The notes beneath the pieces were generated by a model, which had not been told where the DNA came from, searched no databases, and was given only the letters and a program-made list of their open reading frames with translations. The position numbers were made by a program, and so were the translations under genes. This document shows positions 55,808-64,000 of a stretch of DNA of 64,000 nt, piece after piece (within the stretch, counting starts at the first letter, position 1; every line of letters begins with the position of its first letter). The DNA is from Amoebidium appalachense (Eukaryota > Ichthyosporea): positions 3,720,001 through 3,784,000 of the forward strand of contig CAVNZM010000008.1 in NCBI GenBank assembly GCA_963693365.1, in the 5' to 3' direction.

Positions 55808-55998
55808 TGTGTGTGTATATTTTATATACATGTGCATATGTTTATATTGATAAAGGATCCAGAATTTAGATATGAAAGCAAAGATATTCGATAGGTAATG
55901 TTATTGATGTTGATGCTGCTGCAAAACAATATTAACGCTCAAGTGAACAAGAGCCCCCCCGTCCCTCCCCGCCTGCTTTGAAATACATCCTCCCCCCC

Positions 55999-56030
<32 letters not shown>

Positions 56031-56136
56031 AACAAAAAAAAACGGAAACAGAAACTCTCCTAGGTGCCTCTCCTCCTTATCACTCAGCAATATGTATGTA
56101 AATCATGTCCCCATATGCACCAAGAGACCTATTTTT

Positions 56137-56167
<31 letters not shown>

Positions 56168-56626
56168 GGGGGGGAAGGAGAAGGTGGGGAGGGGGGGGGG
56201 GGGAGGGGGGGCGGAAACCTACACTTTCTTTATCGGGAGAGGGGGGGGGGGGGGGGAGGGATTAGAACCAAACACACCCCTCATCGAACATTAAACCTAA
56301 GCATTGAGGGGAAACTCCTATTCCACCAGGTGCACACTCTCTAACTGCATTATGCCATCTTTTACACAGACCAAAGTCTACAGCTCCGCCAAAAAGGGAT
56401 CGGAACGCTAGAAAATCGGTCAATTTGGACGGGGTTTTCTGGTTTTCTACGGTTTCGGAGACCAAATCGTGGCCCATAGCAAGGAGCAAACGAAAACTTT
56501 TGACCCGTGGGACCTTTTGAGGGAAAATCAGGTGGAGAACTTTGAGAATGCGACCCTGGCTGAGTGGAGCAAACATGCCGAGGTAGGGTAAGCTTATGGG
56601 GACGTGAACTTGTGTTTGTGTGTGTG

Positions 56627-56628
<2 letters not shown>

Positions 56629-56685
<57 letters not shown>

Positions 56686-56698
56686 GGGGAGGGGGGGG

Positions 56699-56745
<47 letters not shown>
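56629..56745. repeat. Longest poly-G tract of the window
   Basis: About 117 bp of G with four single A interruptions (two 5 bp apart), starting 46 nt after the donor of sacsin-like exon 2. True length is doubtful because such runs are hard to sequence. Confidence 0.85.
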
Positions 56746-56746
<1 letters not shown>

Positions 56747-58316
56747 GGCTAGTTGGAGGGCATAGCTTGGTAGGGTATCAGAGGGTGACTTAGGATGGCT
56801 GGGAGTGTAGAATCCTAAGGATATATTTGTTGAGGTATAGGGGTGCACCGTAGGGTGTAAACTTACAGGGATAGTGTTTATGTGCATATTTTAGTGATTG
56901 CCGGAATTGTAAACTTGGGGAATAGAGTTTGGCATAAAATTGGCGAGGATGCAAACCTGCGGGAGCATGGCTCTTGGCCTGGGTTGGTGCAAGTGTAAAC
57001 TCGAGGGGTATAAAGACTTCAAATAGGCATTGGTGGCAGGGTTAACTCTTGGGGATTGCTTGTACGGGATGGTACTGGTTACGCACATGAAACCAAGTGG
57101 CCTAATTTAGGGCAAATATTTGGTTCCTAAGACTCCAGCTATCTGTTTGCTCCTAGGAAACAGAATTCTAGCCATTTTTCAGGCACACAGAAGAGAGCCT
57201 GGAGGGGTATTTGGTGGTGGTGGTGGTGGTGGTGGTGGTGCGGGGGGAGGGAGGGAGGGGGGGGGGGGGGGCTATGGACTATACTCCTGGTCGAGGAAAT
57301 ATGGGGTTGGGGGGCAGGGGTGGCAAGGGTGAGGTGTGTGTGTGTATGCGTGCGTGTGTGCTTGGTGGTGGTGGTGGTGGGGAAGGGAGTGGGGGGGGGG
57401 GAGGGGGGGGGGGGGGGGGGTGTGGAGGGAAGGTGGGGGGGGGGGGGGGGGGGGGGGGGGGGATCTGGAGATGGTTGATTTAAGGATCTTGTTCCCACAG
57501 GACAAGGAGGGTGGCACGCTTTTTGCAGTGCGCCTTCCAAGAAAGGGAACGAGTCGAGAGTTGGAGGTAGAAAGCTATGACGCTGCATTCCTGGCTGCAA
57601 CTCTGCTCCAATCACATGGCCCCCATCTTCTACTCTATTCCAATTTGGAGCGCGTGAACGTCACTGTGTGCACCACCGGTCTTTCTGGAACAATCTCGAA
57701 GATTGTTGGCGCGGGGTCTATTAAGACGCTCGTGGAGTATGAGGGGAGTGAAGGAGGGGGCACTTCGTCGAAATTCTTGTGGAAGGTTCGGACGTTTGAG
57801 AGCGTGGAAGCCGCGGCAGAGAACTTGGATTAGATTACTGCAAGGAGTAAGGTGAAACGTGTGCAATTGGTAGGTGGTCATGTGAATTGTTTATCCGCAT
57901 GCGATGAATATGACTGCCGTGAGAATATGTATCTGCGTGTGTGTACTTAAATATATCAAAATGCTTGTAAACGTGTGCGGTGCACTGGAGAATATGCTAG
58001 TTTTTTTTCTTGTTTATGTACATGAAAGCAGGCGTGTTGTCTACTTTTCGTGCTCTTTTCATTTCTTTTGCCCACCCGCTATAGGCCTTCCCATGAATCC
58101 CCTAACAGTCAACCCTACAGAGGATGGGCTATGCTATGCTGCATACTATGTCTTTGCTTCTTGCCTGTCACGTTGGCCCCCTTTTTCGTGTTTTTTCCTT
58201 GTGCATTTTTGTTCTTCGTACTGAGTAAAACTTTCTAACCCCCTTCTTCCACCTCCCCTGCCCATCCCCCATTTCTCCACACGTGTGTATACACCCACAC
58301 ACGCGCGCATGTGCAA

Positions 58317-58454
<138 letters not shown>

Positions 58455-59210
58455 CCTCCCCCCCCCTCCAACCGCACACACACACAGCCACCCGTGCACG
58501 CAGCCGTCTGCCTGAGCAAGACCGACCCTGAGAAAAATAAACCCTGCTGGTTTCCGATTGGTCATGGTGACTACTGTGTAGGTTTTCCTATTGGTCAATC
58601 TACCGCCCTGCCTCTATTCATCAACAATATGGATATGGAATTGGATAGCGGTAGATGTGCAATTAAGGCGGGGGAGCCGTCGGCGGAACAAAGGAAGGAG
58701 ATGATTGGGTGGTTGGATGACACTGTAAAAGGTATGTGATGCTCACCTAGATGTGGGCACATATAAGATTGAGTAGAATGTTTTGTCCTGTCTTCCTTCC
58801 ATCACGGCTTATGGCGCATGCACACTCGTATGTACGACCACACGTGTGCATAGCCGCGCACAAAGACACACACACAAAAGCACACATTCACAGCAGTAGC
58901 AGCACCTACACCCACATGCACGTTTCAATACGCACATATGTGGTGTGTGTGAGTGTGTGTGTGTGCAAACGTATATACATGCCCACAAGCAAAAAAAAAA
59001 ATGTACTCAAACAAACAAGCAGAGGTGCACGGGTAGCCCCCCCCCCCTCCGCCCCCGGGCCCCAACACACACCCACACACACACATGCATACACATGTAG
59101 GTACAAAATGGCCAATATCTTCCCCCCGTTAAAACTCTCCCCCGCGCCCCCCCCTCCCCCACAAACCCCCTATTACTTTGTTTCTTATTTTTCAAATTTA
59201 TATATATATA

Positions 59211-59452
<242 letters not shown>

Positions 59453-59582
59453 CCTGCCCGCCGCCTGAAATCACGTGTTCGCGAACCCCCCTGGCAAACC
59501 ACAGTTACCTCTTCAACCAAACCCACCTCCTTAACCAATCAAACACCCTCGCTGACTTTTAACCAATCCCCATCCCCTGCAG

Positions 59583-61224
59583 ACCTCATCAACTCTCCCA
59601 AGACCACACGCAGGCAGCGTTAGCTTGGAATCTTCTAGCACCAGACTCCGCCCACATCAACCCTATCAACCCCACCACGTGCGAGTTTACGGGACGCAGC
59701 CGCCTGCATCAAAACCCCGCAGAAGGAAAGTACACGGAAGAGGAAATGGAGATTTTGGAGAGTTATTTCGTCTTGTGCCGGCGACGGCGGCTGGGGGGGA
59801 GGGGGAGGAAGAAGATGAGGAAGACGAAGAGGACGAAGAGGGGGGCGTGGCGGAACTTGACGAGGTTGATGACGTCATCAAGGCACTGAGGTCGTTGGGT
59901 GACGTCACTATGAGTCCCTACCGGTGGTGCAGTCGCTGTGGGAGAAGGTGGGGTGCACGTGCACTGTGTGACCTTTCGTAATGGTGTTGTAGAAATTTGC
60001 CGGGAATGTGACAGCATGTCGTTTTCTCATCATCTCTTCCCTTCCCCCCCCCCCCCCCCCCCCCCAATCCCCCCCGGTTCCTCCCCTCTTCCCGACCAAA
60101 GAAAGGCAGTTGTGTTGAATTTTTGGGACTTCGTGAAGTGGGTGCGTGTGTGTGTGCGCTCGCACGCGCGCGCGCATGTGTGTGTGTGCGTAGGGGGGGG
60201 GGGGGGGGGGGGTCGCTTTTTTTTTTTTTGTGTGTGTGTGTGTGTGCGACGGTGTGCGTGTGTGTTGGTGAGTGTGTGGTTGTGAGCGACAGTATGTGCA
60301 TGGAAGGGGGAAAGGAGGGGGATGCAGGGGGATTCATGTTTTGTGGGGGCATATTCTGTACCCTGGAGAAGAGGAAGGAACTCAAAGCCACCCCACACAC
60401 ATATTCCTTGCCCTTGGGAAGAATCTGTAAAAACTTTGCCACTATCCCTAAATTGAAGTTTGATAGGTCCAGTCAGTCTCAGGACGGGCTTTTACTCAGT
60501 ATTACCCACATGTCAAGCCGGTATTACAGCATAACAAGCTCGTATTAATAGTATATCAAATCGCTATCACCCGCATATCAAGCCGGTATAGCCCGTATGT
60601 CAAGCCGGTATATCCCGGTTATCAAGGCGGCATTACCCATATACTAATCCGGTATTACCCATATATCAAGCCGGTATTTCCAACTTACCAAGCCGGTTTT
60701 AACCGTATACCAAGCCGGTATAGTCACCGTATATCGAGCCGGTATAGTCACCCATATATCAAGCCGGTACTACCCGTATATCAACCCGGTATCACCCGTA
60801 TGTCAAACCGGTGATCACTGTATATCAACCCTTTTTTCCTAGCCCAGCATAGTGCATAGAAAAAATGTACTTAATAGGTAGATTTCTTTACTAAATTCAT
60901 CAATAAATATGTATCCCCCAGGCGGCAGAAGCAAGTGAGAAACCAGCCAGAGGGGATTTATCTGTTGAAATGTGAGACACATGACCGTGTGTGCAAGTTC
61001 ACCGGCGTTGGAAACGTCATCTATTCACCGATTAGAACCCCTGGCCTGTTTACGGGGTTAGACGATGCATGTCTGGTATGTATGCCACGTTTGACCACTG
61101 ATGTTTTGGTGTATACACGTGTATGTGTGGGCTGAGTGTGTGTGTGGGCCCGTGCACGACAATGTGAGATGTGAGTGGGGCTGATGTAAGATGTCAAGTG
61201 TGTGGGACGCTTGGACCAAGACAC

Positions 61225-61259
<35 letters not shown>

Positions 61260-62123
61260 CGGGCGGGCGGCGGGCGGGCGTCCGTGCGTGTGTGCATGTG
61301 TGTGTGCGTCTGTGTGTGCACGTGTGTGTGCGTGCATGCGTGAATGCATCCGTGTGTGTGTGTGCGCATGCGTGCGTGTGTGTTGTGTGTGTGTGTCTGG
61401 CTGTGTGGGTATGGGTGGGTGGCTGTTTTTACCATCGAGTGTAAATTGAAGTGCTGTCACACGACTACATCTACATGCATGCACACGGCACAAAGACAAT
61501 TAACCCCTAGCCAATCGCCGATGCACTTCAACTGCATCAGTTTCAAAGATTAATGCATCAGCGATCTTTGAAATTAAATAGCATCTGTTGCGTAATAGTC
61601 ATGTCGCCAGGAGTTTTTGCCTAATTCAGGGTATGCTTTTTACTTTCGAAAGACATCAAAAACACCGGGGTTGAATATGTTTTTCTGTTTTTTGTGGGTG
61701 TTCTGCTAACCGTGTCTATATTTTTATCGAGCGCCCCCCCAATTCTAGAAGGCTGGTGGCAAGATGATGCCCGGGATTTACGGATTCCAAACCTGGAATC
61801 GATAGGCTAATCCGATTTGCTGAGATCTTTACGGGGAGTCATATTACGTAACTTTTTTAAAAGGAACCCCGCCGCAGTCGACAAAATCGACACAAATCAT
61901 GTGCTCATAACACGTGCGGATGCATGGAAACACGCCGTTTTCTTTTTTTATGGAACACAAACAAAGACATACATACATGTTGCTTGTTGCATTTTTGTCC
62001 ACTTGGACCGCTTCTAATGATTTTTTGCTATTTTCAAGTCTGGGCAATTTTGGCTTCCGGGCGATCGGCTCGGGGTTAACACACAATGCATGTATACCCG
62101 CACTTATGCCCGCACCTGCCCCC

Positions 62124-62155
<32 letters not shown>

Positions 62156-62518
62156 ACACCCGCCCGCACACACACACACACACATAGATGCACATACTCA
62201 CACACACACGCGCATAGATGCACATACTCACACACACACGTGCATAGATGCACATACTCACACACACACACACATAGATGCACATACTCACACACACACA
62301 CACATAGATGCACATACTCACTCACACACACACATAGATGCACATACTCACACACACACACACAGATGCACATACTCACACACACACACACCCATCTCAT
62401 ATGTGCACGTGCGCCCACTCATGAAGCCCCCCCCCCCCCCCCCCCCCCCCCCCCAGATCTCTCTGTCCCCTGGCACACACACACATGCATACGTGCGCAT
62501 GGACAGACACGCAGATAT

Positions 62519-62582
<64 letters not shown>

Positions 62583-63179
62583 CACCACACGCAGATAAAC
62601 ACCTACAGACACACACACACACACTCCCTTCTTAAGTCTATCACTTCACTCAATGGTGTTGGTGTGCACTATACACCACCTCTGACACCCTTTCGCCACA
62701 GACTTCATCCCCTGGCGATATATTTACATACATCCCTCCCTTCTCCTCCCCCCCCCCCCCCCTCCCTCCCTCTTCCAATGTGCAACCTTTGTGAATATAG
62801 ACTGGCTGTGAGTGATCTGAAATCTTCTAATAGGAGAGTAATGACAACATCTTTTTTTGAATTTTCCCAGTTTTTTATAACGTGGTTTTCCTTGAGTCGA
62901 TCAGTGGTGTACGTTGATTATGCGGACTTACGGATTCTGGTGGCTTGCAGGTGCCCTGGAGTGATTTACCCCCAATACTGAGGACCCTTCTACAACATCG
63001 AGCACATCAAACAAGTGAAGTTATGCGGAAATAAAGAATATTTCTGAGTTACGGCGTGTCCTTCAAGGTAGTAAACTGGATTTCCGGAAGGGCTTCATCA
63101 CAAACAAATTCCCAGAAGAAAAATTGGTGAAACCGGCCGGAGGAAAAGATGAATGGTTATCGTATGAGCAGTGGGACAG
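59583..63179 (+). CDS. Further exons of the sacsin-like transcription unit, function unassigned
   Basis: Several segments have clear coding character but no family I can name. 59583 to about 59945 carries an acidic run ([32 protein letters not shown]); its incoming frame (phase 1 from 58731: [13 protein letters not shown]) hits TAG at 59621 and a different frame holds the acidic part. 60922-61075 ([20 protein letters not shown] ... TGLDDACL) and 63021-63179 ([17 protein letters not shown] ... [11 protein letters not shown]) have plausible acceptor and donor sites; 62957 on ([16 protein letters not shown]) is another candidate. Joining is uncertain and the unit probably runs off the window. 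Confidence 0.4.
60497..60830. repeat. Degenerate minisatellite, about 23-bp unit with CAAGCCGGTA core
   Basis: About 14 diverged units resembling ATATCAAGCCGGTATTACCC in tandem. It lies in the intron upstream of the exon at 60922. It is unlike every other repeat in the window, being neither dinucleotide nor homopolymer. Confidence 0.85.
61076..62080. other. Sacsin-unit intron with GT-rich and unique sequence
   Basis: GT/GC-rich alternating repeats at 61220-61400 follow the donor at 61075. From 61440 to 62080 there is unique, AT-rich sequence without a convincing exon. Confidence 0.45.
62180..62392. repeat. 30-bp minisatellite (CATAGATGCACATACTCAC + CA spacer)
   Basis: ATAGATGCACATACTCAC recurs every 30 bp at 62184, 62214, 62244, 62274, 62304 and 62334, with a seventh shortened unit near 62363. 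The remaining bases are (CA)n of varying purity, so it grew from within a CA tract. Confidence 0.9.
62420..62585. repeat. Poly-C and (CA)n
   Basis: Poly-C at 62428-62454 and (CA)n at 62519-62581, intronic. Confidence 0.9.
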
Positions 63180-63818
63180 GTGAGATACCGCATGTCGCAC
63201 TGCTTTTGCGTGTGTGGCGTGTGTGTGTGCTTGCGTGTGAGTGTGTAATCGCACGCCTATTCGCATGTACTTGCACGCACGGCTGTGGGCATATGGGCAT
63301 GCGTGTCAGCGTCACATTTCTAACCCTGTTGTACTATCAGTGTTGGCACCCCTGTGGCTTGCAGCATTATAGATCAGGTTTGGCCCAATTCCTCTTCTCC
63401 TTTGAGCCAGCCACCCCCCTCCCCCCGCCCCCCGCCCCCCCCCCCCTCCCTCCCCCTTCGCGGGTGTGGATCTACGTTGTCCTCCTGTGTGAAAGGTAGA
63501 TGCCTAATATAGTCTTTTTATTGTCTTCATGCCTGCTCTCCAAACACACTCAAGTGAACTAGGAGTGCATACATCCGGGGGGGGGGAGGAGGGGGTGGGG
63601 GGGGTGGGGGGGTGGGGGTGTGCAGAGTGGGATAATAAACATGGTGACTCAAGAGCATGTGCATGCTCATACTGGCACGCAGACACACATGCAAATGCAC
63701 GCACCCCTAAACACGCACACACATAAAAACACACGCACGCGCGGGCACGCTCACACTCACTCACTCGCTCACTGGCTCACTCGCTCACTCACTCATTCAT
63801 TCATTCACACGTACACAC

Positions 63819-63908
<90 letters not shown>

Positions 63909-64000
63909 ACTCACACACTCACACACTCACACACACACTCACACACACACACACACACACACACGTACACGTACACGTTGTAAACAGTTGGACTAGTTAG
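63180..64000. other. Window end: intron-like sequence with C-, G- and CA-repeats
   Basis: After the donor at 63179 there are C-rich (63414-63457) and G-rich (63579-63620) segments, (CTCA)n at 63755-63800 and (CA)n to 63964. I see no supported exon. Confidence 0.5.

Noticed and set aside
56409-56411. TAG read as an AG acceptor giving an exon that starts KIGQFG
   Set aside because: The sequence just before it (KVYSSAKKGSER) is clearly coding and belongs to the same conserved stretch, so the exon must start earlier.
62180-62392. CRISPR-like array with 30-bp periodicity
   Set aside because: There are no unique spacers; the variable part is only (CA)n, and the window is eukaryotic.

Overview
This is nuclear DNA from an intron-rich eukaryote, most likely a unicellular one; I cannot place it more precisely. 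Evidence: spliceosomal introns (GT...AG, one textbook TACTAAC branch site), CCAAT/TATA promoters, and eukaryote-type proteins (ARMC8 of the CTLH/GID ubiquitin ligase, a phosphatidylinositol phosphate kinase, a sacsin-like ATPase, a PAN/TSP1 extracellular protein). The most obvious feature is the amount of simple sequence: very long (CA)n/(GT)n tracts, poly-G/poly-C runs of 20 to over 100 bases, (CT)n and GGGA arrays. Most long ORFs in the window are translations of these repeats (Cys-Val, Thr-His, poly-Gly or poly-Pro) and are not genes. The real genes are small exons between the repeats, and I rebuilt them by joining exons whose splice phases agree.

Layout. (1) 0.75-3.8 kb, + strand: a TATA/CCAAT promoter and an intronless gene for a secreted mosaic protein (three PAN/apple-like modules, TSP1, Thr/Pro-rich stalk, EGF-like, SdrD B-like module), with one reading-frame break in a C9 run. 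(2) 5.6-23.5 kb, - strand: a complete ARMC8 homologue in 20 exons; 2,043 coding nt spread over 17.9 kb. (3) 23.7-25 kb, + strand: two weak small ORFs with TATA boxes. (4) 27.0-35.7 kb, + strand: a 13-exon, 525-residue class I-type glutamine synthetase family enzyme of bacterial appearance. (5) 38.5-51.7 kb, - strand: a 17-exon gene joining a PLAT/LH2 domain to a phosphatidylinositol phosphate kinase, with a coiled coil and Ser-rich tail; the first exon was not found. (6) 55.3 kb to the window end, + strand: a sacsin-like Bergerat-fold ATPase gene with in-frame TAG codons and at least one frame shift, either a decaying copy or a sequence with errors.

The genes do not form a common pathway. What they share is architecture. 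Introns commonly begin in (GT)n and end in (CA)nAG on the sense strand, so microsatellites supply or directly abut many splice sites, and short tandem duplications recur at exon edges (37 bp x3 in ARMC8, 93 bp in the glutamine synthetase, 42 bp at the end of the PAN gene, 30 bp next to a kinase acceptor). A dispersed SINE-like family flanked by poly-G is also present. The most notable gene-level finding is the PLAT-PIP kinase fusion.
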